This document shows, in pieces, positions 8,936-17,827 of a DNA stretch of 64,000 bases (positions within the stretch are counted from its first letter, which is position 1; each line of letters begins with the position of its first letter). Source of the DNA: Nocardia terpenica (GTDB lineage: Bacteria > Actinomycetota > Actinomycetes > Mycobacteriales > Mycobacteriaceae); the NCBI RefSeq assembly GCF_013186535.1, contig NZ_JABMCZ010000002.1, positions 744,001-808,000 of the forward strand, written 5' to 3'. The notes below the pieces were generated by a model, which worked only from the letters and a program-made list of their open reading frames with translations, had not been told where the DNA came from and made no database searches. Made by a program: the position numbers and the translations under genes.

Positions 8936-9714
8936 TTCACGCCCAGCCCGCGCCGAATGGCCTGCTCCACTGGTGAATACGCGGCGTCGGGCCGCTCCAA
9001 TTCGCACGGCTCGCGCAGCAGCAGCGGGGGCTGGGCCATGAATTTCGGCCGCCCGATCAGATTCGGCTGCGCGGCGTGCACCAGGAAGGGGTGGCACAGG
9101 TAGACGTCGCCCGCCCATCCGGTGGCCAGCGCCACGGGAAGGTCGGCGGCGCCATCGTTGTAGAACTCGATCATCGTCCGATCCCCCATCCGCGTCCCCT
9201 CGTCGCCGTAGGGCTGGAGCATTGACGGAAGCCGCAGGTGCGAACCGACCTTGATGCGAGTCGGTGCGTCGTCGGGGTCCACGTCGGAGAACAGGAACAG
9301 CATCAGCAATGCCCGTCCCTTCGACCGCACATTGACCCGCCACGACAGGGGGTCGTTCAGGTCGTCGCCGAAACTGGCGTCCACGTGCCAGCCGTCGTCG
9401 CCCGGCGATTCCTCGCTCGGGAAGCGAATCGGGAAGGTGCCCAGGGTGTTTCGCGGCAGCCAGCGCCCCTGCCCGACCAGCTGGTCGTAGGCCTCGAGCA
9501 GGACGGGGGCGGTGACCGCGTCCCGGAACGGCTCCTCGGCGTGATCCCACAACCGGATCACGGGCTGCGTCCACGTCGAGCGATCGTCGGGATCACACCC
9601 CGTCGCCCGCCAGAGAATCTCCCGCGCCGCATCGGCCGTCTCGCGCGAGAACGCCTGTTCGATCTTCACGAACCCATCGGTAATGAACGCCTCGATCTGA
9701 GATTCGGTGAGCAT
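8923..9714 (-). CDS. phytanoyl-CoA dioxygenase (PhyH) family Fe(II)/2-oxoglutarate oxygenase
   Basis: This is a 263-residue double-stranded beta-helix protein. The metal triad is visible as HVD (GWHVDASF, about residue 149) and a distal His in CHPFLVHAAQPN. A 2-oxoglutarate-binding Arg follows in NLIGRPKFM. The ATG at 9714 has AAAGGA eight bases upstream. It lies downstream of clpC1 but behind a strong terminator, so it is its own unit. The substrate is unknown; PhyH relatives hydroxylate lipids, ectoine or secondary metabolites. Confidence 0.85.
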   Translation of the reverse strand: MLTESQIEAFITDGFVKIEQAFSRETADAAREILWRATGCDPDDRSTWTQPVIRLWDHAEEPFRDAVTAPVLLEAYDQLVGQGRWLPRNTLGTFPIRFPSEESPGDDGWHVDASFGDDLNDPLSWRVNVRSKGRALLMLFLFSDVDPDDAPTRIKVGSHLRLPSMLQPYGDEGTRMGDRTMIEFYNDGAADLPVALATGWAGDVYLCHPFLVHAAQPNLIGRPKFMAQPPLLLREPCELERPDAAYSPVEQAIRRGLGVNQRI

Positions 9715-9795
9715 GCGGTCCTTTCGCGTCGAGCGTCCCTACGAGGGTCGGCCACACGCACCGGTATGCGCCACCGATTTTCGGCCGTGCATGCG

Positions 9796-9832
9796 CGAGG
9801 GCCCCTCTCGCACACTGCGAGAGGGGCCCTCG
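9796..9832 (-). terminator. strong clpC1 terminator hairpin
   Basis: A 16-bp perfect stem (GAGGGCCCCTCTCGC at 9797-9811 pairing with 9817-9831, plus one closing pair) surrounds a 5-base loop, ACACT. It begins 17 bases past the clpC1 stop codon. Confidence 0.85.
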
Positions 9833-9848
9833 GCGGGGAGAGACTCGA

Positions 9849-12392
9849 CTACTCTCCGGCGGCCTTCGCCTCACCGGCGAGCGCCGCGACCGGCTTCTCC
9901 TCGACGGGAGCGTCGACCTTGGCCTTCTCCCGGCCGGTGAAGGTGAACTTGGCGTCCTCGCCGGCGCCTTCGCCGTCCCAGTTCTCGACGTCGACCGTGA
10001 TGATCTGGCCGGGGCCGATCTCGCCGAAGAGGATCTTCTCCGACAGCTGGTCCTCGATCTCGCGCTGGATTGTCCGGCGCAGCGGGCGGGCGCCCAGCAC
10101 CGGATCGAAGCCGCGCTTGGCGAGCAGGCTCTTGGCCCGGTCGGACAGCTCCATCTCCATGTCCTTGTTCCGCAGCTGGTTGCCGACGCGGTTGATCATC
10201 AGGTCCACCATCTCCACGATCTGGTCGGTGGTGAGCTGGTGGAAGACGATCACGTCGTCGATGCGGTTGAGGAACTCGGGGCGGAAGTGCTTCTTCAGCT
10301 CGTCGTTGACCTTGAGCTTCATCCGCTCGTAGTTCGAGCCCTCGGCGTTGGACTGGGTGAAGCCCAGACCCACGGCCTTCGAGATGTCGGAGGTGCCGAG
10401 GTTGGAGGTGAAGATCAGCACCGTGTTCTTGAAGTCCACGGTCCGGCCCTGACCGTCAGTCAGGCGGCCGTCCTCGAGGACCTGCAGCAGGGTGTTGTAG
10501 ATCTCCTGGTGGGCCTTCTCGATCTCGTCGAACAGCACGACCGAGAACGGCTTGCGGCGCACCTTCTCGGTGAGCTGGCCGCCCTCCTCGTAGCCGACGT
10601 AGCCCGGAGGGGCGCCGAACAGCCGCGAGGCGGTGAAGCGGTCGTGGAACTCGCCCATGTCGATCTGGATGAGCGCGTCGTCGTCGCCGAACAGGAAGTT
10701 GGCCAGCGCCTTGGACAGCTCGGTCTTACCGACACCGGACGGACCGGCGAAGATGAACGAACCGGACGGGCGCTTGGGGTCCTTCAGACCGGCGCGGGTG
10801 CGGCGGATGGCCTTCGACACGGCCTTGACCGCGTCCTCCTGGCCGATGATCCGCTTGTGCAGCTCGTCCTCCATGCGGAGCAGACGGGTGGTCTCCTCCT
10901 CGGTGAGCTTGAACACCGGGATACCGGTCCAGTTGGCCAGCACCTCCGCGATCTGCTCGTCGTCGACCTCGGCCACGACGTCCAGATCGCCCGAACGCCA
11001 CTGCTTCTCGCGCTCGGCGCGCTTGGCGACCAGCTGCTTTTCCTTGTCGCGCAGCCGCGCGGCCTTCTCGAAGTCCTGCGCGTCGATCGCGGACTCCTTC
11101 TCCCGGCGCGCCTCGGCGATCTTGTCGTCGAACTCGCGCAGGTCCGGCGGCGCGGTCATCCGGCGGATGCGCATGCGGGCGCCCGCCTCGTCGATGAGGT
11201 CGATCGCCTTGTCCGGCAGGAAGCGGTCGTTGATGTAGCGGTCGGCCAGCGTGGCGGCCGCGACCAGCGCGGAATCGGTGATGGAGACGCGGTGGTGCGC
11301 CTCGTACCGGTCGCGCAGGCCCTTGAGGATGTTGATGGTGTGCTCGACGGTCGGCTCGCCCACCTGCACCGGCTGGAACCGGCGCTCGAGGGCGGCGTCC
11401 TTCTCGATGTACTTGCGGTACTCGTCGAGGGTGGTCGCGCCGATGGTCTGCAGCTCGCCGCGGGCCAGCTTGGGCTTGAGGATGGAGGCCGCGTCGATGG
11501 CGCCCTCGGCCGCGCCCGCACCCACCAGCGTGTGCAGCTCGTCGATGAACAGGATGATGTCGCCGCGGGTGTTGATCTCCTTGAGCACCTTCTTCAGGCG
11601 CTCCTCGAAATCGCCGCGGTAGCGGCTGCCCGCGACCAGCGAACCCAGGTCCAGGGTGTAGAGCTGCTTGTCCTTCAGCGTCTCCGGCACCTCGCCGTTC
11701 ACGATCGCCTGGGCCAGGCCCTCGACGACCGCGGTCTTGCCGACGCCGGGCTCGCCGATCAGCACCGGGTTGTTCTTGGTGCGGCGGCTGAGCACCTGCA
11801 TGACCCGCTCGATCTCCTTCGAGCGGCCGATGACCGGGTCGAGCTTGCCCTCGAGCGCGGCCTGGGTGAGGTTGCGGCCGAACTGGTCGAGCACCAGCGA
11901 GGTGGACGGGGTGCCCGACTCGCCGCGCGCCCCCGACTCCACGGGCTCCTTGCCCTGGTAGCCCGACAGCAACTGGATGACCTGCTGGCGCACCCGATTC
12001 AGGTCGGCGCCGAGCTTGACCAGGACCTGGGCGGCGACGCCCTCGCCCTCGCGGATCAGGCCGAGCAGGATGTGTTCGGTGCCGATGTAGTTGTGGCCGA
12101 GCTGCAGCGCCTCGCGCAGGCTCAGCTCCAGCACCTTCTTGGCCCGCGGGGTGAAGGGAATGTGACCGGACGGCGCCTGCTGGCCCTGCCCGATGATCTC
12201 CTCCACCTGACTGCGCACACCCTCCAGCGAAATCCCCAGGGATTCCAGGGACTTCGCCGCCACACCCTCACCCTCGTGGATCAGGCCCAGCAGGATGTGC
12301 TCGGTGCCGATGTAGTTGTGGTTGAGCATCCTGGCCTCTTCCTGGGCCAGGACAACGACCCGCCGCGCGCGGTCGGTGAACCTCTCGAACAT
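9849..12392 (-). CDS. clpC1: ATP-dependent Clp protease ATP-binding subunit ClpC1
   Basis: This 847-residue AAA+ unfoldase feeds substrates to ClpP1P2. It has two N-terminal Clp repeats (GTEHILLGLIHEGEGVA and GTEHILLGLIREGEGVA), D1 with Walker A GEPGVGKT near residue 210, a UVR/middle domain (KIAEARREKESAIDAQDFEKAA), and D2 with GPSGVGKT near 550. The start MFERFTDRARRVVV at 12392 follows a GGGAG site. An in-frame extension upstream to 12530 is non-coding promoter DNA. It lies in the conserved lysS-lsr2-clpC1 order, with two extra genes inserted after lsr2. It is essential in mycobacteria and a target of cyclomarin-type antibiotics. Confidence 0.97.
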   Translation of the reverse strand: MFERFTDRARRVVVLAQEEARMLNHNYIGTEHILLGLIHEGEGVAAKSLESLGISLEGVRSQVEEIIGQGQQAPSGHIPFTPRAKKVLELSLREALQLGHNYIGTEHILLGLIREGEGVAAQVLVKLGADLNRVRQQVIQLLSGYQGKEPVESGARGESGTPSTSLVLDQFGRNLTQAALEGKLDPVIGRSKEIERVMQVLSRRTKNNPVLIGEPGVGKTAVVEGLAQAIVNGEVPETLKDKQLYTLDLGSLVAGSRYRGDFEERLKKVLKEINTRGDIILFIDELHTLVGAGAAEGAIDAASILKPKLARGELQTIGATTLDEYRKYIEKDAALERRFQPVQVGEPTVEHTINILKGLRDRYEAHHRVSITDSALVAAATLADRYINDRFLPDKAIDLIDEAGARMRIRRMTAPPDLREFDDKIAEARREKESAIDAQDFEKAARLRDKEKQLVAKRAEREKQWRSGDLDVVAEVDDEQIAEVLANWTGIPVFKLTEEETTRLLRMEDELHKRIIGQEDAVKAVSKAIRRTRAGLKDPKRPSGSFIFAGPSGVGKTELSKALANFLFGDDDALIQIDMGEFHDRFTASRLFGAPPGYVGYEEGGQLTEKVRRKPFSVVLFDEIEKAHQEIYNTLLQVLEDGRLTDGQGRTVDFKNTVLIFTSNLGTSDISKAVGLGFTQSNAEGSNYERMKLKVNDELKKHFRPEFLNRIDDVIVFHQLTTDQIVEMVDLMINRVGNQLRNKDMEMELSDRAKSLLAKRGFDPVLGARPLRRTIQREIEDQLSEKILFGEIGPGQIITVDVENWDGEGAGEDAKFTFTGREKAKVDAPVEEKPVAALAGEAKAAGE

Positions 12393-12728
12393 CGCTCCCT
12401 CACTTCCTGCTCCGCTATCTACGGCGTTCCGGCGCTTCAGTCGACTGAGCGCCAGCCTGCCATGAAGCCCTGGGGTTGCATCCCCCGCCTCCACTCTAGT
12501 TGGCGGGGGTCTCGCCCGTCGTCCGTCCACCCTATTGCGAACCGCCGACAGCGCGACTCATTCAGTCATAACGCAGCTGTTGCCGGGTTCGTTTCCTTCT
12601 CGATACGCCCAGAGCGAACAGAGGTGCGGGTATCACCCGGTCGGGCCCGGAATGCCGGAACCGCACGGTGACCTCCGCGCGGAAACGTTGCGACTGGATT
12701 CCGAGTCACCGGAGCAGCCGAATTCACG
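12393..12728 (-). promoter_or_regulatory. clpC1 upstream region
   Basis: There are 336 bases without a gene between the lipase stop and clpC1. A GC hairpin (CCCCCGCC at 12482-12489, GGCGGGGG at 12502-12509) flanks TAGAGT, which could be a -10 element or part of a terminator for the lipase gene. Further upstream, near 12546-12556, the minus strand reads CGC-N5-GCG, resembling a ClgR half-site pair with one mismatch to the consensus I recall. ClgR activates clp genes in mycobacteria; the match here is weak. Confidence 0.35.
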
Positions 12729-13670
12729 CTACCCGCCGACGAGCGGCAGCGCCGGGTGACAGGGGACCGGCACCGGATGCGCCGGGTCGAGGGCGTTGCG
12801 CGCGAACGCCGCCGCGCGGGCGCTGCCCGCGATGCCCGCGTGCTCGGTCAGATCGGCCGGGCATCCGTCCTGGACCAGCACATTCGTGGTGCGCGGGCCC
12901 GGCACCAGCGCGATCGAGGGCGGCACCACCAGCTCGTCGTAGCGGGTCTCGATATTGGTGTAGGTCACACTCGGGTCGTACACCCCGTCGGCCAGCAGCC
13001 CGCGCATGAAGTCCGAGCCCTTCAGCATCTGCGCGCAGGCGTGGCACAGCGCGCCCGCGGCCGCCTCGAACTGCGGGCCCACCCCCAGCTGCCGGGTGAA
13101 GGCGGTGAGTTCCCCGAGTGAGAAGGCGTCGGTGCCCAGCCACGGCGCGGCGATCGCGACGAAGGCGTGCACCCGCCCCGCCCCGCCGAGCCGCTTGATG
13201 TAGTAGTTGCCGACGATGTTGCCCTGGGAGTGGCCGATCAGGTCCACCCGCGCCGCGCCGGTCTCGGCTCGCACCCGGTCGACGAAGGCCGCGAGCTGCG
13301 CGGCGCTCGATTCGATCGGTTGCATGCCGCCGATGGCCGAGATCGGCCACGGCAGGTCGTAGGCGCCGTAGGTGAGCGCGAACACGCAGTACCCGGCGTT
13401 CGCGAGCAGCGGCACGTACGCGCCCCAATTGGTCTGTGCCCCACCGCCGGTGCCGTGTACGAGCACCACCGGATCGGGGTGCGCGGCGCTCGGGCGGCAG
13501 GACCGGTCGTTCGAGCCCGGCAGCGAGCCGCCGGGATGCGCGAGCTCGTCCGGGATTCCGGCGAAGAAGTTGTAGGCGACCGGATACTCCGCCCGGGCCG
13601 TCGTCGCCGATCCGAGCCACAGCGTGGTCAGGACGGCCATGATCAGCATCGTTCCCGGCAGTCGACGCAT
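12729..13670 (-). CDS. secreted lipase/esterase (alpha/beta hydrolase)
   Basis: This 313-residue exported protein has a Sec signal peptide (MRRLPGTMLIMAVLTTLWLG, cleavage probably after TARA) and class 2 lipase-like motifs: oxyanion site VLVHGTGGGAQTNW near residue 70 and nucleophile elbow GHSQGN near 147. Four cysteines may form disulfides in the mature enzyme. The ATG follows a GGGAGG site. A KstR-like palindrome lies 17 bases upstream, suggesting derepression during growth on cholesterol. A role in hydrolysing sterol or fatty esters outside the cell is inferred from that. It follows the FHA gene by 42 bases on the same strand. Confidence 0.85.
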   Translation of the reverse strand: MRRLPGTMLIMAVLTTLWLGSATTARAEYPVAYNFFAGIPDELAHPGGSLPGSNDRSCRPSAAHPDPVVLVHGTGGGAQTNWGAYVPLLANAGYCVFALTYGAYDLPWPISAIGGMQPIESSAAQLAAFVDRVRAETGAARVDLIGHSQGNIVGNYYIKRLGGAGRVHAFVAIAAPWLGTDAFSLGELTAFTRQLGVGPQFEAAAGALCHACAQMLKGSDFMRGLLADGVYDPSVTYTNIETRYDELVVPPSIALVPGPRTTNVLVQDGCPADLTEHAGIAGSARAAAFARNALDPAHPVPVPCHPALPLVGG

Positions 13671-13686
13671 GGGAGCCTCCCAGAAC

Positions 13687-13700
13687 TAGAACTCGTTCTA
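13687..13700 (-). promoter_or_regulatory. KstR-like operator upstream of the lipase gene
   Basis: TAGAACTCGTTCTA fits the KstR consensus TNNAACNNGTTNNA. The palindrome extends one base each way to CTAG...CTAG (13686-13701). KstR is the TetR-type repressor of cholesterol catabolism genes in mycobacteria and rhodococci. The only other copy noticed in the window is at 55490-55503. Confidence 0.65.
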
Positions 13701-13712
13701 GGAGGGTAGCCG

Positions 13713-14336
13713 CTACAGGTCGCGGTCGGAGATGATTCCGCTCTGTAATGCCAATCCGGCCAGACGCACCCGCTTCTGGTTCTGCGGCAGGTCCTCGACG
13801 CCGAACTTCGAGAACAGCGTGCGCATATGGGTTTTGATCGCGTCCACGCTGAGGAACAGCTCGGTGGCGATCTGCTGATTGGAGGCGGGCGACGCGAACC
13901 CGGCGTTGTTCTTGTAGGGGCGGCACAGCGCGATCAGCACCGAGCGCTGGGTCTCGGTGAGCGAGCGCAGCGGCGGCAGCGACATGGCGGAGGTGCGGGT
14001 CTGATCGTCGACCGCGCCGCCGAAGTCGTGGAACGACAGCATCGAGGTGCCCATGCGGATGCGATCGCCCGCGACCAGCCGCCGCCGGCCCACCAGCCGC
14101 TCGCCGTTGACGAAAGTGCCGTTGCGCGAAAGGCCGTCGTCCACGATGGTCCAGTGCGCGCCCAGGTACTCCACCGAGGCGTGCAGCCGGGACACCTCCG
14201 CGTCCCAGGCCAGCGTGAGATCCGCCTGCGGCGAGCGGCCGATGGTGATGCGCTGCCGCTCGGGGGTGAGCGTCACTTCCTGGTGCTGCCCGGCGCCATC
14301 GGTGAATCGTAGGAACGATCCGTGAAATCCGGTCAC
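13713..14336 (-). CDS. FHA-domain protein with C-terminal winged-helix-like domain
   Basis: This 207-residue protein has a forkhead-associated domain at about residues 28-92 with the phosphothreonine-binding set GRS, SRLHA and SRNGTFVNGERL. A linker leads to a C-terminal segment at about 120-195 (LTETQRSVLIALCRPY, IATELFLSVDAIKTHMRTLF) resembling a LuxR/winged-helix DNA-binding domain. It probably links Ser/Thr kinase signalling to transcription. The GTG at 14336 is the only good start. It lies between lsr2 and the KstR-box lipase, a position not occupied in M. tuberculosis. Confidence 0.8.
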   Translation of the reverse strand: MTGFHGSFLRFTDGAGQHQEVTLTPERQRITIGRSPQADLTLAWDAEVSRLHASVEYLGAHWTIVDDGLSRNGTFVNGERLVGRRRLVAGDRIRMGTSMLSFHDFGGAVDDQTRTSAMSLPPLRSLTETQRSVLIALCRPYKNNAGFASPASNQQIATELFLSVDAIKTHMRTLFSKFGVEDLPQNQKRVRLAGLALQSGIISDRDL

Positions 14337-14482
14337 TGTGCCGATACCTCAGCTCTCCACCGCGCCAGTGACGTCATTCGCACAGTTTCCATGGTGCCGC
14401 GCCGGATCGAAGCGGGCAAGATCGCATACCGCGCGTCGCGAAACGGGGTGTTTCATCGGTTATGCGGAATACGCATGGAATA

Positions 14483-14530
14483 CGCCGCTGCCACCCGGAC
14501 GGCGCACGATTCCTCCGAGTGGCAGCGGCG
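14483..14530 (-). terminator. probable lsr2 terminator
   Basis: A perfect 12-bp inverted repeat (CGCCGCTGCCAC at 14483-14494, GTGGCAGCGGCG at 14519-14530) with a 24-base loop lies directly after the lsr2 stop codon at 14542. Confidence 0.6.
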
Positions 14531-14541
14531 AATGCGGTCGG

Positions 14542-14907
14542 CTAGTTCGCGCGACCGACTTCCTTGTTGTACGCCTCGGTAATGTCGGCGGAGATACGAC
14601 CGCGCGCGGAGACCTTGTGACCCTTGCGCCGCGCCCATTCCCGAATTGCGGCACTCTGCTCCCGATCCATCGACACCCGGCTCTTCGGCGCGCCCGCACC
14701 GGCACCGGCCGGCTTGCTGCGCCGACGCCCGCTCGTCCGGCGCGCGTTGGTGACCCACTGTTCCAGCCCGTCACGCAGCTTCGCCGCATTTGCCGCGGAC
14801 AAGTCGATCTCGTACGACACACCGTCGATCGCAAACTCGATGGTCTCGTCCGCGATGGACTCACCGTCGACATCGTCGATCAGGCTAACGGTGACCTTCT
14901 TTGCCAT
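14542..14907 (-). CDS. lsr2: nucleoid-associated silencing protein Lsr2
   Basis: This 121-residue protein is the H-NS-like bridging protein of actinobacteria. It binds AT-rich DNA and silences acquired genes. The N-terminal dimerisation domain starts MAKKVTVSLIDDVDG. A basic Ala/Gly linker (RRRSKPAGAGAGAPK) leads to the C-terminal DNA-binding domain, with the RGR minor-groove hook in KVSARGRISADI. The ATG at 14907 has AGAGGA ten bases upstream; the frame continues upstream but without a start signal. It is slightly longer than mycobacterial Lsr2 (112 residues), mainly in the linker. Confidence 0.97.
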   Translation of the reverse strand: MAKKVTVSLIDDVDGESIADETIEFAIDGVSYEIDLSAANAAKLRDGLEQWVTNARRTSGRRRSKPAGAGAGAPKSRVSMDREQSAAIREWARRKGHKVSARGRISADITEAYNKEVGRAN

Positions 14908-14964
14908 GAGATGAACGTCCTCTCGAAATCGTGCGACCCGCATACTAGGCCGATACCCGAGTTG

Positions 14965-14992
14965 AGAATACCTCGAATTCCGAGATTTCCAA
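14965..14992 (-). promoter_or_regulatory. lsr2 promoter candidate
   Basis: On the minus strand TTGGAA (14992-14987) and TATTCT (14970-14965) are separated by 16 bases, a good sigma-A pair. This gives lsr2 its own promoter in the 114-base gap after lysS. Confidence 0.5.
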
Positions 14993-15021
14993 CACGGGAC
15001 TTCGGCAATGAATCCGACCAC

Positions 15022-16593
15022 TCAGCGCGCGGCCGGACGCACAATTGGGAACAGTATCGTTTCCCTGATTCCCAGACCCGTCAACGCCATCAGCAACCGG
15101 TCGATTCCCATACCGGTCCCCGTTGTCGGTGGCATACCATGTTCCATGGCCGAAAGGAAGTCCTCATCGAGCCGCATCGCCTCGTCGTCACCCGCGGCCG
15201 CCAATCTGGCCTGATCGATGAACCGGTCGCGCTGAATCACCGGATCCACGAGTTCCGAATAGCCCGTGGCCAACTCGAAGCCGCGGACGTAGAGATCCCA
15301 CTTCTCGGTCACGCCGGGCTTGCTGCGGTGCTGGCGGGTCAGCGGCGAGGTCTCCACCGGGAAGTCGCGCACGAAAGTCGGCGCGTACAGCTTGTCGCCG
15401 TAGACATGCTCCCACAGTTCCTCGACCAGTTTGCCGTGCCCGTAGCCCTTGTCCTGGGGAATTTCCAGGCCGACCCGATCGGCCAGCGCCAGTAATTCCG
15501 GTACCGTCGTTTCCGGTGTCACGGCCACACCCAGCGAGTCCGACAGCGAGGGGTACATCTGGACGGTGTTCCACTCGCCGCCCAGGTCGTATTCGGTGCC
15601 GTCGGCCAGGGTGACCACCTGCGTCCCGTAGACCTCCTGGGCCACCTCCTGGATCAATTCCCGCATCATCCGCGCGGAATCGTCGTAGGTGCCGTACGCC
15701 TCATACGTTTCCAACATCGCGAACTCGGGCGAATGGGTGGAGTCCGCGCCCTCGTTGCGGAAGTTGCGGTTGATCTCGAAGACCTTCTCGATGCCGCCCA
15801 CCACGCAGCGCTTGAGGAACAGCTCCGGCGCGATGCGCAGGTACAGATCCATATCCAGCGCATTGGAGTGGGTGACGAACGGGCGCGCGGCCGCGCCGCC
15901 GTGCAGGGTCTGCAGCATGGGGGTCTCGACCTCCAGGAAACCCCTGCGCTCCAAGGCGTTTCGCAGCGCGCGCACCACCCGCACCCGGGTGCGCGCCATC
16001 TCCCGCGCCTCCGGCCGCACGATGAGATCGACGTAGCGCTGGCGGACCCGCGACTCCTCGCTCAGCTCCTTGTGCGCCACCGGCAGCGGGCGCAGCGACT
16101 TCGCCGCCATCGACCAGGAATCGGCCATGACGCTCAATTCGCCGGTTCGCGAGGAGATCACCTCGCCGTGCACGAATACGAAGTCGCCCAGGTCGACATC
16201 GGCCTTCCAGGCCGCCAGCGCATCGGCGCCGACACCGTTCAGGCTGATCATCGCCTGCAACTTGGTGCCGTCGCCCTCCTGGAGCGTCGCAAAACACAAC
16301 TTGCCGGTATTACGCATGAAAATGACGCGCCCGGCGACGCCGACCCGCAGCCCCGTCTGCGTGTCGGGGGCGAGGTCGGGATAGGCGGCGCGAATTTCGG
16401 CCAGGGTATGTGTGCGCGGCACCACCACCGGATACGCCTCGCGGCCCTCCCCGAGCAGCCGCTCACGCTTCTCCCGGCGAATCCGCATCTGCTCGGGAAC
16501 GTCGACTTCCGCTGCGGCAGGACGGGATTGCTCCGCGGGAACCGAACCCGTGGAGCGGCCGGACGAAGGGGTGTTCGGGGTGCTCACGGACAC
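15022..16593 (-). CDS. lysS: lysyl-tRNA synthetase, class II
   Basis: This 523-residue enzyme charges tRNA-Lys. It has an N-terminal OB-fold anticodon domain (about residues 75-180, VAGRVIFMRNTGKLCFATLQEGDG) and a class II catalytic core with motif 2 FEINRNFRNEGADSTHSPEF near residue 270 and motif 3 GMGIDRLLMALTG at the C-terminus. The GTG at 16593 sits immediately after TAGGGT, a possible -10. A second GTG at 16587 would be the start of a leaderless message from that -10. The order lysS-lsr2-clpC1 matches M. tuberculosis. Confidence 0.96.
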   Translation of the reverse strand: MSVSTPNTPSSGRSTGSVPAEQSRPAAAEVDVPEQMRIRREKRERLLGEGREAYPVVVPRTHTLAEIRAAYPDLAPDTQTGLRVGVAGRVIFMRNTGKLCFATLQEGDGTKLQAMISLNGVGADALAAWKADVDLGDFVFVHGEVISSRTGELSVMADSWSMAAKSLRPLPVAHKELSEESRVRQRYVDLIVRPEAREMARTRVRVVRALRNALERRGFLEVETPMLQTLHGGAAARPFVTHSNALDMDLYLRIAPELFLKRCVVGGIEKVFEINRNFRNEGADSTHSPEFAMLETYEAYGTYDDSARMMRELIQEVAQEVYGTQVVTLADGTEYDLGGEWNTVQMYPSLSDSLGVAVTPETTVPELLALADRVGLEIPQDKGYGHGKLVEELWEHVYGDKLYAPTFVRDFPVETSPLTRQHRSKPGVTEKWDLYVRGFELATGYSELVDPVIQRDRFIDQARLAAAGDDEAMRLDEDFLSAMEHGMPPTTGTGMGIDRLLMALTGLGIRETILFPIVRPAAR

Positions 16594-16787
16594 CTACCCT
16601 ATCGTGCGCCGGAAATCGTTTTGCGCGCCGCCCGGACAGTTGCGGCCCGTAACGAATCGGCATCGTTTCGAGTACGGATCCGAGACCGATTCACCGCACC
16701 CACCGACCGGTCGAAGAATTGCGGCGCATCGGACGCTATCGCGAAAACGCCTGCGCCGCGCGCCGATTCACCGACCGGCCGGGAGAA

Positions 16788-17219
16788 TTACAGCGAGACC
16801 AGTGCGCCGACCTCGCGCACGAAGTGCGGGGCGCCCGCCGCGACCGACAACAATCCGGCCGCCTTCAACGCCTGATAGCCGCCCACCAGATCGGTGGCCC
16901 GGTGCAATCCCAGCTGCTGTAGCGAGGCCGCGGCCAGGCTGGAGGTGTAGCCCTCGGAGCAGACCACGATCCATTCCACATCGTGGTCGGTGGCCGCCGC
17001 CAGGCGCGCGGAACTGCTCGGGTCCAGGCGCCATTCGAGGACATTTCGCTCGATCACCAGCGCGCCGGGCAGCGTGCCCTCTTTCACCCGCTGCGCCTGC
17101 GGCCGAATGTCGACCAGCAGCGCGCCCCGTTCGATCGCCTGCGGCAATTCGAACGCGTACACGCGCTTCAGTTGCGTCCGCGCGTTCTCCAGCATGCGGT
17201 CGATCGTCAAGTGGGTCAT
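16788..17219 (-). CDS. rhodanese-like sulfurtransferase
   Basis: This 143-residue single rhodanese domain has an active-site loop reading VVCSEGYTSSLAA, with the catalytic Cys at about residue 101. LLVDIRPQAQRVKEGTLPGAL is the conserved CH2A region. Its ATG overlaps the stop of the cysteine dioxygenase gene, so the two are coupled. The pair suggests cysteine breakdown: sulfinate formation by the dioxygenase with sulfane sulfur transfer by the rhodanese. Both lie under the Cys-Cys leader peptide at 17864-17893. Confidence 0.88.
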   Translation of the reverse strand: MTHLTIDRMLENARTQLKRVYAFELPQAIERGALLVDIRPQAQRVKEGTLPGALVIERNVLEWRLDPSSSARLAAATDHDVEWIVVCSEGYTSSLAAASLQQLGLHRATDLVGGYQALKAAGLLSVAAGAPHFVREVGALVSL

Positions 17220-17800
17220 TTCACATCGCCTTCGGGCTGGTCGGTGAGGACGGTCCGGGTGCGCCGCAGCGTGCCGTGGCCGGTGACCTCGTAATAGGAC
17301 ATGGCGGTGAGCGGTGGTGAATAGGCGTGGATCGACAGCGTCGGGTCCGGTGGACCGGTGGGCGGCTCGCCGGGGGCGCGGACCACGTCGTGCACCCAGC
17401 CGAGCGGGAACGACGCCTGGTCCCCCGCCGACAGCGTGCGCCGGCGCAATTCGCTTCCGTTCCAACGCAGTTCCGAGAGCGCGCCGCTGAGCACGGTGAG
17501 CGCGCCGAGGGAACCGGCGTGGTCGTGCAGCTCGGTGGCCTGACCGGCCACCCAGCTGATCAGCCAGACGTCGACCTCCTCGTCGGCGAGCAGCCTTGTG
17601 GCCCAGCGATTGTCGGTGGGCCAGCGGCCGTCGGACGGCAGCAGGTGGTCGTAGCGCCCGGCCAGCACGTCCTCGGCGCCCTCGTCGGTGAGCCGCAGCA
17701 GGTCGGCCGGGCGCAGCCGGGTGGGCAGCGCCGAGGCGACGGCACGGTCGGTGATCTCGGGCGCGAGACGAACAGGGTGGGTGACTACAGAGGAACGCAT
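17216..17800 (-). CDS. cysteine dioxygenase type I
   Basis: This 194-residue cupin-fold thiol dioxygenase oxidises cysteine to cysteine sulfinate with O2. The iron ligands are His92 and His94 (ELHDHAGS) and His158 (LSIHAYSPP); Tyr160 in the same motif may match the family's conserved Tyr. The ATG at 17800 follows TGGAG. It overlaps the rhodanese gene by ATGA. Upstream lie a leader peptide with two Cys codons and a hairpin, indicating attenuation by cysteine supply. Homologous genes in mycobacteria occur in the same arrangement, as I recall. Confidence 0.92.
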   Translation of the reverse strand: MRSSVVTHPVRLAPEITDRAVASALPTRLRPADLLRLTDEGAEDVLAGRYDHLLPSDGRWPTDNRWATRLLADEEVDVWLISWVAGQATELHDHAGSLGALTVLSGALSELRWNGSELRRRTLSAGDQASFPLGWVHDVVRAPGEPPTGPPDPTLSIHAYSPPLTAMSYYEVTGHGTLRRTRTVLTDQPEGDVK

Positions 17801-17827
17801 GAGCGAATCTCCAGGAGAGTGAACGGT

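Noticed and set aside
12393..12530. N-terminal extension of ClpC1 (46 extra residues)
   Set aside because: The family begins MFERFTDRAR, a GGGAG site precedes that ATG, and the extension lies in promoter DNA with a hairpin.
10239..12671. An 810-codon open frame on the plus strand opposite clpC1
   Set aside because: It is the mirror of a highly conserved gene in GC-rich DNA; its translation is low-complexity (Val, Leu, Arg, Gly) with no domain, and clpC1 explains the region.
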